Notes under the pieces: generated by a model
What the model was told of the DNA's origin: nothing
Database searches by the model: none
The model's input: only the letters and a program-made list of their open reading frames with translations
Shown: one piece after another, positions 35,280 to 45,505 of the stretch
How positions within the stretch are numbered: position 1 is the first letter of the stretch
Layout: every line of letters begins with the position of its first letter
Program-made: the position numbers and the translations under genes
Origin: Bacteroidia bacterium
GTDB taxonomy: Bacteria > Bacteroidota > Bacteroidia > NS11-12g > UBA9320
Length of the DNA: 64,000 nucleotides
Reading direction: 5' to 3'
NCBI GenBank assembly: GCA_020849295.1
Contig: JADLGN010000005.1
Coordinates: 186,001 to 250,000, forward strand

Positions 35280-36518
35280 ATGAGCTTAGGAATTGGATTA
35301 GTTGAGTCGTTTTCAGAATTTAAAGAATTTAAAAACATTGACCGCAGCACAATGATGCGTGTAATGGAAGATGTTTTCAGAAGCATGCTCAAAAGAAGAT
35401 TTGGAGATGACAGTAGTTTTGATGTGATAGTAAACGACAAAACAGGTGATGTTGAAATTTTTCAACGCCGATTGATAGTTGATGATGGCGAAGTAGAAGA
35501 TCCTAATACTGAAATATCTATTACAGATGCCAAAAAAATTGAAGCTGACTTGGGGCTTAACGAAGAAACTTACGAAGAAATTACAATGGAAGTATTTGGA
35601 CGCAGATCTATTCTTGCAGCCAGACAAACTTTGATTTCGAGAGTATTGGAACTTGAAAAAGACGAATTTTACAAAAAATATAAAGACCGAGTGGGCGAAA
35701 TTATTAATGGAGAAGTATATCAGATTTGGAAAAAAGAATTAATGATTTTAGACGATGAGGGCAATGAACTTATTTTGCCAAAATCAGAAATGATACCAAG
35801 AGATTTTTATAAAAAAGGTGATTCTATAAAAGCAGTAGTACTACGAGTTGAAGCAAATAATACTTCTCCAAGAATCGTACTATCAAGAACTGCACCTATA
35901 TTTCTTGAAAGGTTATTTGAAATGGAAGTACCTGAAATACTCGATGGGCTAATTACAATAAAAAATGTAGTAAGAGAACCCGGAGAAAGGGCAAAAGTGG
36001 CTGTTGAAAGTTATGATGATCGCATAGACCCTGTTGGTGCTTGCGTTGGAATGAAAGGTTCAAGAATTCATGGGATTGTTAGAGAATTGAGAAATGAAAA
36101 TATTGATGTAATAAATTATACAACCAATCTTTCATTATACATTTCTAGAGCACTTAATCCTGCAAAAATTTCATCATTAAATATTGATGAAGCTAATAAG
36201 AAAATTGCAGTTTATTTGCCTTCAGACCAGGTTTCTCTTGCTATTGGCAAAGGAGGTTTTAATATTAAGCTTGCCGGCAAACTTGCAGGATACGAAATTG
36301 ATGTTTACAGAGAAGATACAAGTGAAGAATTTGACGTTGATCTAGAAGAATTTAATGACGAAATTGACGATTGGATTATTGACGAATTAAAATCTATCGG
36401 GCTTGATACTGCAAAAAGTGTTCTTGCGGTATCAAATGATGACCTAGTTAGAAGAACTGAACTTGAAGAAGAAACAATAGTTGAAATAAAAAGAATTTTA
36501 GAAGCAGAGTTTAATTAA
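35280..36518 (+). CDS. nusA: Transcription termination/antitermination factor NusA
   Basis: A 412-aa RNA-polymerase-bound factor that stimulates pausing and intrinsic termination. Domains: N-terminal RNAP-binding domain (1-130), S1 domain (about 135-200: GEIINGEVYQIWKKEL, ILPKSEMIPRDFYKKGD), two KH domains (about 230-350: DPVGACVGMKGSRIHGIV, SLAIGKGGFNIKLAGKLAGYEI split here), and a short helix-hairpin-helix tail (LKSIGLDTAKSVLAVSNDD). The C-terminal acidic repeats of E. coli NusA are absent, as in most bacteria. Because NusA promotes termination at hairpins with a U-tract, the hairpin ahead of rimP could give it feedback control over its own operon. Confidence 0.96.
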   Translation: MSLGIGLVESFSEFKEFKNIDRSTMMRVMEDVFRSMLKRRFGDDSSFDVIVNDKTGDVEIFQRRLIVDDGEVEDPNTEISITDAKKIEADLGLNEETYEEITMEVFGRRSILAARQTLISRVLELEKDEFYKKYKDRVGEIINGEVYQIWKKELMILDDEGNELILPKSEMIPRDFYKKGDSIKAVVLRVEANNTSPRIVLSRTAPIFLERLFEMEVPEILDGLITIKNVVREPGERAKVAVESYDDRIDPVGACVGMKGSRIHGIVRELRNENIDVINYTTNLSLYISRALNPAKISSLNIDEANKKIAVYLPSDQVSLAIGKGGFNIKLAGKLAGYEIDVYREDTSEEFDVDLEEFNDEIDDWIIDELKSIGLDTAKSVLAVSNDDLVRRTELEEETIVEIKRILEAEFN

Positions 36519-36675
36519 TATCTGAATTATTTATTTTAAAATAAAATATCTATATTCAGCAATATTATTTTGATTATGAAAAATAATTTATAATACATAA
36601 GGACAATGGCAGAATAGTAATGGCAATGCGTCCTTCTGTTTTTTTTAAAAAATTTATAAAGGTACAACACAGAAG

Positions 36676-39474
36676 ATGCAAGAAGAAAAAAAATACAGAA
36701 TAGTACAGGTTGCTAAAGAACTTAGTGTAGGTTATCATACATTGATAGAACACCTGCAAAAAAAAGGAATTACCTACGAAACCACCTTAAACCCAAATTC
36801 AAAAATAGACCAAACTGCTTATGAAATTTTACTAAAAGATTTTCATTCTGACAAAAAAGCAAAGGAACAATCAAAGAATTTAGATGTTCTTGCTAAAAAA
36901 AGCCGAGAAATTATCACAACGCCAAAACCTCCCGTTTCTAAGCCAATTACAGAAGAAAAAGAAGAATCTGTAATGTTAATTAAAAACCTAATAACAAATA
37001 ACAAACCCTTACCTAATTCACCAAAAGAAGACGTTGTAAAAACAGAATCAATTGAAGAAAATGTAAAAATTAAAGCTCCAAAAGTAGTTGGTCGTATTGA
37101 TTTAGATGCCAAAAAAACTAAAGCAAAAACTGAAAAAAGCGAAGAAAAACCGATAGAAACAGAAAAGCCAATTGAGGAACAAAAAGAAACAAAAGATGAA
37201 GTAAACACAGCTCCGATTGAAGAGCAAATTGTTACTGTTATTACTGAAGAAATTAAAATAGAAGAAATACCAGAGGCAGAAAGCAAAAATGAAAGTGAAA
37301 ATGCAGTTGAAGAAATAAATATAATTAAAGCAAATGCCCCAAAACTACAGGGATTGTTAGTAAAAGGAAAAATAGAATTACCAGAACAAATAGTAAGAAA
37401 GAAAGTTGTAAACGAAGATATTCAAAAGAAAAAACGCAAAAGAAAACACACTCCCGAAAAAATTGACACAAAGTCAATAAATACTCAATTTACAAAAAGA
37501 CCCGAAACAAAACCTGACAAACAATTCCAGAATATAAAACCAAAGAAAGAAGATATTAGCTCTAAAGAAATTCAAGAGCAGATGAAACAAACATTTTCAA
37601 AACTTGGTTCGCAAAAAGGAAATGTACAAGGCGGAAAAATAAGACAAAAAGCTAAAAAGGATAAAAAAGAAAAGTTCTTAAGCTATAAAGAAGAACAGGA
37701 AATACAAAAGGAGATTGAGAGTAAAAAAATACAAGTTACAGAATTTGTTACTGCCAATGAATTAGCTTCTTTGATGAATGTAAAAGTTACTGAAATTATA
37801 AATACATGTTTTTCACTTGGCATGATGATTTCAATAAACCAAAGACTTGATAAAGAAATAATAACATTACTTGCAGAAAATTTTGGCTATGAAGTAAATT
37901 TTGTTTCTGCAGAAGAAATTGAAGATATAGAAGAAGAGGCTACGGATGATGAAAAAGACTTAAAAGAAAGACCCCCAATTGTTACTATAATGGGCCATGT
38001 TGACCACGGAAAAACCTCATTACTTGACTATATAAGAAATACAAATGTAATAGCTGGCGAAGCAGGAGGAATTACACAACACGTAGCAGCTTATGAAGTA
38101 AGCTTAAAGGGTGGTAAAAAAATAACATTTATTGATACCCCAGGTCACGAAGCATTTACTGCAATGAGAGCCAGAGGAGCCAAAGTAACAGATATTGTAA
38201 TTATTGTAATTGCTGCTGACGATAGTGTGATGCCTCAAACAAAAGAAGCAATTGCCCACGCACAGGCTGCTGGTGTACCTATTATTTTTGCATTTAACAA
38301 AATAGACAAAGAAGGAGCTAATGCAGACAAAGTGAGAGAGCAATTATCAGCAATGAACATACTTGTAGAGGAATGGGGAGGAAAATATCAAACTCAGGAA
38401 ATTTCTGCCAAAAAGGGTTTAAATATTGATTTGCTGCTTGAAAAAGTTTTGCTTGAAGCAGAATTACTCGAACTAAAAGCAAATCCTAACAAGCGAGCAA
38501 AGGGTACTATAATGGAAACCCATGTTGACAAAGGGAAAGGAGTAGTTGCAACATTGCTAGTGCAAGAAGGTACTTTAAAAGTTGGAGATTTTGTACTTGC
38601 AGGAAGCAATTACGGACGTATAAGAGCCTTGTTAAACGAAAGAGGACAACGAATTCAAAAAGCGGGACCATCAACTCCTATCAGCGTATTAGGTTTCCAA
38701 GGGACACCTGCTGCCGGTGATATATTTATTAAATATGAAGACGAACAATCGGCTAAAGAAATTGCCAATAAGCGATCTCAATTACAACGTGAACAAGGTA
38801 TAAGAGCTACCAAACATATTACTCTTGAAGAAATAGGGCGAAGACTTGCTGTTGGTTCATTCAAAGAATTGAAACTTATTGTAAAAGCTGATGTTGACGG
38901 GTCAGTTGAAGCATTGTGTGATTCGCTATTAAAGTTATCAAAAGACGAAGTTCAGGTTTCGGTTATTCATAAAGGAGTTGGTCAAATTTCAGAATCTGAC
39001 GTATTGCTTGCCTCTGCATCTGATGCTATTATTATAGGATTTCAGGTAAGACCTGCACAAAATGCTAAGAAAATTGCCGAAGAAGAAGAAATAGAAATAA
39101 AAACTTATTCTGTAATTTATCAAGCAATAGAAGAAGTAAAAGCAGCAATTGATGGTATGTTGTCACCTGAAATAATTGAAGAAATTACATCTAATATTGA
39201 AGTAAGAGAAGTATTTAAAATAACAAAAGTTGGTATTGTTGCCGGTTGTTATGTACTTGATGGAAAGGTTGAAAGAAATAATAAACTCAGAATAATTAGA
39301 GACGGCGTAGTGATTCACGATGGAGAAATAGCAGCTTTAAAGAGATTTAAAGATGATGTAAAAGATGTAATGAAGGGCTATGAGTGTGGTATTCAGGTAA
39401 AAAATTATATTGATATAAGAATTGGCGATTACTTTGAAACCTATAAAAAAACAGAAGTAAAACGCAATTCATAA
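36676..39474 (+). CDS. infB: Translation initiation factor IF-2
   Basis: A 932-aa GTPase that brings fMet-tRNA to the 30S subunit. A short IF2-N helix domain (about 8-50) is followed by a long Lys/Glu-rich linker (50-340) typical of Bacteroidota, a second IF2-N domain (about 350-400), then the GTPase: G1 [10 protein letters not shown]3 DTPGHEAF, G4 NKID, G5 SAKKG, and domains II-IV ending GDYFETYKK. It is 157 bases after nusA. That gap holds a weak hairpin (AAGGAC/GTCCTT, 36599-36635) followed by eight T. It ends immediately before rlmN, with which it shares reading frame. Confidence 0.96.
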   Translation: MQEEKKYRIVQVAKELSVGYHTLIEHLQKKGITYETTLNPNSKIDQTAYEILLKDFHSDKKAKEQSKNLDVLAKKSREIITTPKPPVSKPITEEKEESVMLIKNLITNNKPLPNSPKEDVVKTESIEENVKIKAPKVVGRIDLDAKKTKAKTEKSEEKPIETEKPIEEQKETKDEVNTAPIEEQIVTVITEEIKIEEIPEAESKNESENAVEEINIIKANAPKLQGLLVKGKIELPEQIVRKKVVNEDIQKKKRKRKHTPEKIDTKSINTQFTKRPETKPDKQFQNIKPKKEDISSKEIQEQMKQTFSKLGSQKGNVQGGKIRQKAKKDKKEKFLSYKEEQEIQKEIESKKIQVTEFVTANELASLMNVKVTEIINTCFSLGMMISINQRLDKEIITLLAENFGYEVNFVSAEEIEDIEEEATDDEKDLKERPPIVTIMGHVDHGKTSLLDYIRNTNVIAGEAGGITQHVAAYEVSLKGGKKITFIDTPGHEAFTAMRARGAKVTDIVIIVIAADDSVMPQTKEAIAHAQAAGVPIIFAFNKIDKEGANADKVREQLSAMNILVEEWGGKYQTQEISAKKGLNIDLLLEKVLLEAELLELKANPNKRAKGTIMETHVDKGKGVVATLLVQEGTLKVGDFVLAGSNYGRIRALLNERGQRIQKAGPSTPISVLGFQGTPAAGDIFIKYEDEQSAKEIANKRSQLQREQGIRATKHITLEEIGRRLAVGSFKELKLIVKADVDGSVEALCDSLLKLSKDEVQVSVIHKGVGQISESDVLLASASDAIIIGFQVRPAQNAKKIAEEEEIEIKTYSVIYQAIEEVKAAIDGMLSPEIIEEITSNIEVREVFKITKVGIVAGCYVLDGKVERNNKLRIIRDGVVIHDGEIAALKRFKDDVKDVMKGYECGIQVKNYIDIRIGDYFETYKKTEVKRNS

Positions 39475-39486
39475 TTAATTATTTCT

Positions 39487-40527
39487 ATTAAAAAAAAAGA
39501 TATAAGAGAATTTTCGTTACAAGATATAATTGAATATCTAAAATCATGTAACGAACCACTTTTCAGAGCAAAACAAATTTATCAATGGATTTGGGAAAAA
39601 CATATTTCAAATTTTTCTCAAATGAGTAATATTCCCAAAAATTTAAGAGAGAAATTAATTGAAGATTTTGAGCTTAAACCTGCTATAATTCATAACTACG
39701 AAAAAAGTAATGATGGAACAATAAAAGTAGCTTTCAAACTCTACGATGGTAATATTGTAGAAGGAGTAATTATACCATCTGCAGACAGAATTACTGCATG
39801 TGTAAGCAGTCAGGTGGGTTGTAGTTTGAATTGCAGTTTTTGTGCCACCGGATATTTACAGTATAAGAGAAACCTATTGGCAGGAGAAATTTATGACCAA
39901 GTATTTTTATTAAAAAATTTATCAATTGAAAATTACGGAATACCTCTTTCAAACATAGTATATATGGGCATGGGCGAGCCCTTGTTAAATTATTCTAATG
40001 TATTAAAAAGTGTTGAACATATTACAAGTCCACAAGGTTTAGGTATGAGTCCACAACGTATTACCATAAGTACTTCAGGTATTGCAAAAATGATAAAAAA
40101 ACTTGGTGACGATGATGTAAAATTCAATCTTGCACTTTCATTACACTATGCAGATAATGAAAAAAGAACATCGGTAATGCCAATAAATCAATCTAACAAT
40201 CTTGATATGCTTTCGGAAGCACTTGATTATTTTTATAAAAAAACCGGCACAAGAGTAACGCTTGAGTATTGTATGATTGCAGACCTTAACGACAGCGAAA
40301 CTGATGCATTAAATCTTGTAAAGTTTGCTCGTCTTGTAAAGTGTAAAATTAATCTTATAGAATATAATCCTATTGAAAATGCTCAATATAAACCAAGTTC
40401 TAAATCAAAAACCGATAATTTTATTAAAATTTTAGAACAGAACAAACTTATTGTAAATTTGAGAAGAAGCCGAGGAAAAGATATAAATGCAGCATGTGGG
40501 CAATTGGCAAATAAATTGATTAATTAA
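39487..40527 (+). CDS. rlmN: Dual-specificity 23S rRNA/tRNA adenine-C2 methyltransferase RlmN, non-ATG start
   Basis: Radical-SAM enzyme that methylates A2503 of 23S rRNA and A37 of tRNAs. Core: CVSSQVGCSLNCSFCATGY (methyl-carrying Cys and the CxxxCxxC iron-sulfur site), YMGMGEPLLNY, SLHYADNEKR and C-terminal catalytic Cys in DINAACGQLANKL. The first in-frame ATG is 39622 (301 aa), but the frame upstream clearly codes for the RlmN N-terminal domain: KKKDIREFSLQDIIEYLK, EPLFRAKQIYQWIWEK. That domain needs a start between the infB stop (39472) and the A-run at 39490. Only ATT codons (39478, 39481, 39487) exist there. I use 39487, giving 346 aa, the normal length. Confidence 0.9.
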   Translation: MKKKDIREFSLQDIIEYLKSCNEPLFRAKQIYQWIWEKHISNFSQMSNIPKNLREKLIEDFELKPAIIHNYEKSNDGTIKVAFKLYDGNIVEGVIIPSADRITACVSSQVGCSLNCSFCATGYLQYKRNLLAGEIYDQVFLLKNLSIENYGIPLSNIVYMGMGEPLLNYSNVLKSVEHITSPQGLGMSPQRITISTSGIAKMIKKLGDDDVKFNLALSLHYADNEKRTSVMPINQSNNLDMLSEALDYFYKKTGTRVTLEYCMIADLNDSETDALNLVKFARLVKCKINLIEYNPIENAQYKPSSKSKTDNFIKILEQNKLIVNLRRSRGKDINAACGQLANKLIN

Positions 40528-40533
40528 AAAAAA

Positions 40534-41427
40534 ATGAATATTCTAAATTTCTTATTATATTATTTGCTAATCATACCTTTGTCAATATTGCCATTCAAGG
40601 TTCTTTATTTGTTATCTGATTTTATTTACTTTTTGCTTTACAAAGTATTTGGATACAGAAAAAAAGTAGTTAGAAAGAACTTACAAAATTCATTTCCACA
40701 CAAAACGCAAAAAGAACTTATTAAAATAGAAAGCGAATTTTACCATCACTTTTGTGATATAATAATTGAAAGCATAAAACTATTTACTATTTCAGAAAAA
40801 CAACTAATGGCAAGAGTAAAATATGAAAATCGCGAATTGATAAACAGTTTTTTTGATAAAAAACAGAGTGTAATATTTTGCGGTGGTCATTATAATAACT
40901 GGGAAATGTTAGGTGCAATAATTCAAAAATACATACCGCATACAGCCATTGGAATATATGCACCGCTCAATAACAAATATTTTAATTCAAAATTTATTGA
41001 AAGCCGAACTAAATTTGGCTTAAAACTATTAGCAATGAAAAAAGTGAAAGAGGGTTTTGAAATTAATAAAAATAAAATAAGTGCTACTTTTTTTGCAAGC
41101 GACCAATCGCCTACATACAGTAAAAATATTCATTGGACTATTTTTTTACAACAAAAAACTGCTGTATTTACAGGTGCCGAACATTATGCAAAATCATATA
41201 ATTATCCTGTTATTTATGGATATATCAATAAAATTAATAGAGGTTATTATGAATTTAAAACAGAAATTATATGTGTAAATCCTGCAGAACTAAAAAAAGG
41301 CGAAATCACAGAAATTCATACTCGATTGTTAGAAAAACAAATTAATGAAAATCCTTCATATTGGCTGTGGACTCATAATCGCTGGAAAAGAAAAATGACA
41401 GAAAGCGAAAAACTATGGGAACCTTAG
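40534..41427 (+). CDS. LpxL/HtrB-family lipid A acyltransferase-like protein
   Basis: A 297-aa inner-membrane acyltransferase of the lysophospholipid / lipid A acyltransferase family. It has an N-terminal TM segment (about 5-40), RKKVVRKNLQNSFPHKT (the usual NL..sFP motif), and the catalytic H-x4-E motif in CGGHYNNWEMLGA near residue 125. The ending PSYWLWTHNRWK is the family's conserved C-terminal signature. It probably adds a secondary acyl chain to lipid A or, in some Bacteroidota, to another envelope lipid. It is 6 bases after rlmN and likely co-transcribed. Confidence 0.88.
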   Translation: MNILNFLLYYLLIIPLSILPFKVLYLLSDFIYFLLYKVFGYRKKVVRKNLQNSFPHKTQKELIKIESEFYHHFCDIIIESIKLFTISEKQLMARVKYENRELINSFFDKKQSVIFCGGHYNNWEMLGAIIQKYIPHTAIGIYAPLNNKYFNSKFIESRTKFGLKLLAMKKVKEGFEINKNKISATFFASDQSPTYSKNIHWTIFLQQKTAVFTGAEHYAKSYNYPVIYGYINKINRGYYEFKTEIICVNPAELKKGEITEIHTRLLEKQINENPSYWLWTHNRWKRKMTESEKLWEP

Positions 41428-41429
41428 TT

Positions 41430-42206
41430 CTATAACTTTTGCAAATCAATCTCAATATAATAAGGGCAATGATCGCTTTGCATTTCAAAAGGTAAAATTT
41501 CAGCCTTTGTTATTAAATGTGATAAATCATTATTAACAGAAATATAGTCTATCCGCCAGCCCTTATTTTTGCTTCGTGCGTTGGCTCTGAAACTCCACCA
41601 TGTATATTGATGCAACAAGTCTGAATGTATAAGCCTAAAACTATCAGTAAAACCACTTTTAAAAAAAGCACTCATCCACTCTCTTTCTTCTGGCAAAAAA
41701 CCGGTACTGTTTTTATTCCCAATCGGGTCATGTATATCTATAGACTGATGACAAATATTATAATCTCCACAAATAATCAGGTTTTTTAATTCATTTTTTA
41801 ATTTTTGAATATAATGATAAAAATAATCAAGAAAATTCATTTTTACTTCCTGCCTCATGTCTCCCGAGCTACCAGAAGGAAAATATACACTTATTAATGA
41901 AAATTTTGCAAAATCTGTTCTTATAATTCTGCCTTCTGAATCGTACAAAGGATGATTGCAACCTGTAACAATATTTTGAGGGTTAATTTTAGTGAGAATT
42001 CCGGTTCCGCTATACCCTTTTTTTACAGCACTATACCAATAGCATTTGTATCCAAGATATTCAAACAAGCTATTATCAATTTGTTCTGGGAGTGCCTTTA
42101 TTTCTTGCAAACAAACTAAATCAGGATTTTGTTTTTCGAGCATACCCAACAAATTTTTTGAAAGTGCTGCTCTTATTCCATTTACATTGTACGTTAGAAT
42201 TTTCAA
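41430..42206 (-). CDS. xth: Exodeoxyribonuclease III (AP endonuclease)
   Basis: A 258-aa base-excision-repair nuclease. Catalytic motifs: TYNVNGIRAAL (start), CLQEIKA (metal-binding Glu), GDYNICHQSIDIHDP (Asp/Asn pair), NARSKNKGWRIDYISVN, and the terminal SDHCPYYIEI (catalytic Asp-His). Length and order match the ExoA/XthA family. It begins 6 bases downstream of the Rieske-like lipoprotein stop and ends 2 bases from the convergent acyltransferase stop. Confidence 0.95.
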   Translation of the reverse strand: MKILTYNVNGIRAALSKNLLGMLEKQNPDLVCLQEIKALPEQIDNSLFEYLGYKCYWYSAVKKGYSGTGILTKINPQNIVTGCNHPLYDSEGRIIRTDFAKFSLISVYFPSGSSGDMRQEVKMNFLDYFYHYIQKLKNELKNLIICGDYNICHQSIDIHDPIGNKNSTGFLPEEREWMSAFFKSGFTDSFRLIHSDLLHQYTWWSFRANARSKNKGWRIDYISVNNDLSHLITKAEILPFEMQSDHCPYYIEIDLQKL

Positions 42207-42212
42207 TGTCTA

Positions 42213-42665
42213 TTAATTAGTTACGTAAATTATTGAACCGTTTTGATGAGTATTATATTGCCTAAGATTATAAACTGCAGGACCATGCGAAACTTCTCCT
42301 CCCATCATAAATCTGCTTTCGCAGCAAGTTTCCCATTTGTTATTTTTCATAATACCACATCTTAGTGTAAGTGTTGTGCTGTCAACTGATATTTTTGAAC
42401 ATGTTTTATCAGGTTCAAAACTGCATGAACGCTCTAGTGTTATAAAATTATCATCAAAATTATGAACCAAAATAACTCCTCTATTGCCTCCTTCATGATA
42501 AATATATGTCCCGGGTGTTTTCAAATAATAATACTGAGGCAAATCAGTATTAATTGTAAAATTTACAAGACCTTCAGGTATATAGTAATTATTGTCATTA
42601 GGAGAATCTTTACAAGAGATAAAACCAATTGAAATAAGAAAAATAATAATTATTAACCGAATCAT
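42213..42665 (-). CDS. Rieske-fold-like lipoprotein lacking the His ligands
   Basis: A 150-aa lipoprotein (lipobox SIGFISC, Cys18). The mature part follows the pattern of small Rieske-like proteins: RGVILVHNFDDNFITLERSC, CSKISVDSTTLTLRC, CCESRFMMGGEVSHGPAVYNLRQY, ending GSIIYVTN. The CxH...CxxH pattern that binds the 2Fe-2S cluster is not kept: the cysteines remain but no His pair is seen, so it probably carries no Rieske cluster and may use disulfides instead. It is followed by exonuclease III and its function is unknown. Confidence 0.7.
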   Translation of the reverse strand: MIRLIIIIFLISIGFISCKDSPNDNNYYIPEGLVNFTINTDLPQYYYLKTPGTYIYHEGGNRGVILVHNFDDNFITLERSCSFEPDKTCSKISVDSTTLTLRCGIMKNNKWETCCESRFMMGGEVSHGPAVYNLRQYNTHQNGSIIYVTN

Positions 42666-42714
42666 TTTTTTTTAAAGATTTCAAAAATAATATTAAGAAA
42701 AACAATATGAGTTG

Positions 42715-42722
42715 TAATTTTG
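42715..42722 (+). promoter_or_regulatory. Predicted -7 element of the superoxide dismutase gene
   Basis: TAATTTTG matches TAnnTTTG and lies 39 bases ahead of the ATG at 42762. No convincing TTG -33 element is seen at the usual distance, so the call is weak. Confidence 0.3.
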
Positions 42723-42761
42723 TTTAATAATAAATCAAACAAAAATAAATCAGAAAAAATC

Positions 42762-43370
42762 ATGGCACATCAACTTCCTCAGTTATCTTATTTATACAAT
42801 TCATTAGAGCCATATATTGACTCAAGAACAATGGAAATTCATCACAGCAAGCATCATAATGCTTATGTTACCAACTTAAACAATGCGATAGCCGGCACAG
42901 ATGCCGAAAATTTAAGTATTGAAGAATTGTGTAAAAATATAAGCAAATATCCTGTAGCTGTAAGAAATAATGGCGGCGGACATTTTAATCATTCTCTGTT
43001 TTGGAAAATTATGAGTCCTAATGGAGGAGGTATGCCACATGGAAAATTACTTGATGCTATTATCTCAAATTTTGGAAGTTTTGAAAATTTTAAAGAAAAA
43101 TTTAATGCTGCAGCAACTACAAGATTTGGTTCAGGCTGGGCATGGCTTTGCGTAAAAAGTGACAAATCGTTTGCAGTATGCAGTTCTCCAAATCAAGATA
43201 ACCCACTTATGGATATTTCAGAATGTCCTGGTACGCCAATTCTTGGACTTGACGTTTGGGAACATGCATATTACTTAAATTATCAAAATCGCCGTCCTGA
43301 TTATATTTCAGCATTCTGGAATGTAATAAATTGGGCTGAAGTATCTCGTTTGTTTGAGTCAGCTCAATAA
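42762..43370 (+). CDS. sodB: Superoxide dismutase, Fe/Mn family
   Basis: A 202-aa cytoplasmic enzyme that converts superoxide to oxygen and hydrogen peroxide. I start at ATG 42762 ([20 protein letters not shown]); the open frame before it begins with a TTG inside the promoter region. Metal ligands are His in [12 protein letters not shown], His in [10 protein letters not shown], and Asp and His in [27 protein letters not shown] is also conserved. The metal (Fe, Mn or either) cannot be decided by eye, so the symbol is tentative. Confidence 0.92.
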   Translation: MAHQLPQLSYLYNSLEPYIDSRTMEIHHSKHHNAYVTNLNNAIAGTDAENLSIEELCKNISKYPVAVRNNGGGHFNHSLFWKIMSPNGGGMPHGKLLDAIISNFGSFENFKEKFNAAATTRFGSGWAWLCVKSDKSFAVCSSPNQDNPLMDISECPGTPILGLDVWEHAYYLNYQNRRPDYISAFWNVINWAEVSRLFESAQ

Positions 43371-43446
43371 TCAATTTAAAATTCTGTCTTTAGTAATCAT
43401 GACAGAAAAATACTTAAAAAATTAAATTACTTTTGCCGTAATTTTT

Positions 43447-44541
43447 ATGACGGAATCTCAAACTTTAAAACATGTACCATTAAATGATTTGCATATATCA
43501 ATAGGTGGAAAAATGGTACCATTTGCAGGTTTTAATATGCCTGTTCAGTACAGTGGTTTAATACCCGAACATCTTTGTGTAAGAAGTAATGTAGGAATAT
43601 TTGATGTTTCTCACATGGGCGAATTTTTGATTTCAGGCGAAAATGCCTTAGAACTTATCCAAAAAGTTACAAGTAATGATGCGTCAGTACTTGTAGATGG
43701 TAAAATTCAATACTCATGTTTGCCAAATGACACTGGAGGAATAGTAGATGATTTGCTTGTTTACAAAATAAAAAATAATGAATACTTTTTGGTTGTTAAT
43801 GCTGGAAATATTGACAAAGACTGGAGTTGGATAAATAAACACAATAATGCTAATGTTCAAATGAAAAATTTGAGTGACTCAATGAGTTTATTTGCTATTC
43901 AAGGACCTAATGCAATTAAAGTAATTCAAAAACTTACAGAAATCAATTTATTGGAAATTGAATATTATTCATTTAGAATAGGTACTTTAGCAGGAATTGA
44001 CGAAATAATAATATCAAATACAGGTTATACAGGTGCCGGAGGTTTTGAAATATATATGAAAAATGAAAATGCTGAATATGTATGGAATAAAATAATGGAA
44101 GCCGGAAAAGAATTCGGTATTTTACCATGTGGACTTGGAGCAAGAGATACATTAAGACTTGAAAAAGGATTTTGCCTATACGGACACGATATTGATGATA
44201 CAACCTCGCCAATTGAAGCAGGTTTGGGCTGGATAACTAAATTTAATAAAGAATTTATAAATAGCCAATTTCATAAAAGTATTAAAGAAAATAAACCTTC
44301 AAAAAAACTTGTCGGATTTAAGATGATTGACCGTGGAATTCCTCGCCAACATTACTTAATAACAGATGGAAAAGGAAATAAAATAGGCGAAGTAACCAGT
44401 GGAACTCAAAGCCCTTCACTAAATATTGCAATAGGAATGGGTTATGTAAAAAGCGAATTTTCTAAAGAAGAAACAGAAATCTATATTGAAATAAGAGGCA
44501 AAGAACTAAAAGCACAGGTTTTAAAAATTCCTTTTATTTAA
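43447..44541 (+). CDS. gcvT: Aminomethyltransferase (glycine cleavage T protein)
   Basis: A 364-aa folate-dependent enzyme of the glycine cleavage system. It matches GcvT from start (LNDLHISIGGKMVPFAGFNMPVQY, split here) to end: NVGIFDVSHMGEF, SCLPNDTGGIVDDLLVY, YTGAGGFEIYM, LGARDTLRLEKGFCLYGHDID, IGEVTSGTQSPSLNIAIGMGYV. The other glycine cleavage genes (gcvH, gcvP) are not in the window, so the system is scattered. TACTTTTG at 43428-43435 is a good -7 box 11 bases ahead of the ATG. Confidence 0.95.
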   Translation: MTESQTLKHVPLNDLHISIGGKMVPFAGFNMPVQYSGLIPEHLCVRSNVGIFDVSHMGEFLISGENALELIQKVTSNDASVLVDGKIQYSCLPNDTGGIVDDLLVYKIKNNEYFLVVNAGNIDKDWSWINKHNNANVQMKNLSDSMSLFAIQGPNAIKVIQKLTEINLLEIEYYSFRIGTLAGIDEIIISNTGYTGAGGFEIYMKNENAEYVWNKIMEAGKEFGILPCGLGARDTLRLEKGFCLYGHDIDDTTSPIEAGLGWITKFNKEFINSQFHKSIKENKPSKKLVGFKMIDRGIPRQHYLITDGKGNKIGEVTSGTQSPSLNIAIGMGYVKSEFSKEETEIYIEIRGKELKAQVLKIPFI

Positions 44542-44550
44542 AATAATAAA

Positions 44551-45498
44551 ATGCAAAACAGAATTACTGAATTATTCGGAATAAAATATCCAATAATACA
44601 GGCTGGGATGATATGGTGCAGCGGATGGGAGCTTGCGTCAGCAGTTAGCAATGCAGGCGGACTGGGAATTATAGGTGCAGGAAGTATGTATCCAGAAATT
44701 TTGCTTGAGCATGTAAAAAAATGTAAAGCAGCCACAGACAAACCATTTGCAGTAAATTTACCCCTACTTTACCCTGATATAGACAAACATGTGCAGACAC
44801 TGATAAATGAAGGTGTAAAAATTGCCTTTACATCTGCCGGAAATCCTGCAACATATACCTCAATTTTAAAACAAAACGGTATTAAAGTAGTACACGTTGT
44901 AGCAAATGAAAAATTTGCAATAAAATCAGAACAATGTGGAGTAGATGCAATTGTAGCCGAAGGTTTTGAAGCAGGAGGTCATAATGGAAGAGAAGAAACA
45001 ACAACAATGTGCCTTATACCACAAATTGTAAATTCAGTAAAAATTCCAGTAATAGCTGCCGGTGGAATAGGTACAGGTAAAACAATGCTTGCAGCAATGG
45101 TTCTTGGAGCTGAGGCAGTACAAATAGGCAGTCGCTTTGTTCTTAGTTATGAATCTTCTGCTCATATTAATTTTAAAAATGCTATTTTACAAGCTAAAGA
45201 CGGCAGTACAGAACTTTCATTAAAAAAACTAACTCCTGTAAGATTACTAAAAAATTCATTTTACGAAAAAGTAAAAAATGCCGAACAAAGTGGAGCAACG
45301 ATAGATGAGTTGCAACTATTGCTTGGCAGAGGCAGAGCAAAAAAGGGTATGTTTGAGGGTAATCTTGAAGAAGGCGAACTCGAAATAGGTCAAATAAGTT
45401 CTTACATTAAAGATATTCTGCCAGCATCTCAAATCATTAATAATATTGTAAATGAATACAATGAAGCTCTTTTGTGTTTGCAAAACAAATTCATCTAA
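44551..45498 (+). CDS. FMN-dependent FabK / nitronate monooxygenase-like protein
   Basis: A 315-aa TIM-barrel flavoprotein. PIIQAGMIWCSGWELASAVSNAGGLGIIGAG is the family start (given in parts: PIIQAGM, GGLGIIGAG). Later come PFAVNLPLLYP, VDAIVAEGFEAGGHNG (the substrate/FMN loop with His) and VIAAGGIGTGKTMLAAMVLGAEAVQIGSRF, in pieces AAGGIGTG and GAEAVQIGSRF. It could be an enoyl-ACP reductase of the FabK type or a nitronate monooxygenase; the two are hard to separate by eye. It follows gcvT by 9 bases and is followed by the M16 protease after 7, so the three are probably one operon. Confidence 0.85.
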   Translation: MQNRITELFGIKYPIIQAGMIWCSGWELASAVSNAGGLGIIGAGSMYPEILLEHVKKCKAATDKPFAVNLPLLYPDIDKHVQTLINEGVKIAFTSAGNPATYTSILKQNGIKVVHVVANEKFAIKSEQCGVDAIVAEGFEAGGHNGREETTTMCLIPQIVNSVKIPVIAAGGIGTGKTMLAAMVLGAEAVQIGSRFVLSYESSAHINFKNAILQAKDGSTELSLKKLTPVRLLKNSFYEKVKNAEQSGATIDELQLLLGRGRAKKGMFEGNLEEGELEIGQISSYIKDILPASQIINNIVNEYNEALLCLQNKFI

Positions 45499-45505
45499 AA
45501 AGTAA

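Noticed and set aside
39622-40527. 301-aa version of RlmN starting at ATG
   Set aside because: It omits an N-terminal domain that is plainly encoded in the same frame just upstream; the full-length enzyme needs the earlier non-ATG start.
43391-43415. TTCTGTC...GACAGAA inverted repeat after sodB as terminator
   Set aside because: On the plus strand it is followed by A residues rather than a T-run; only the minus strand has T after it and no minus-strand gene ends here.
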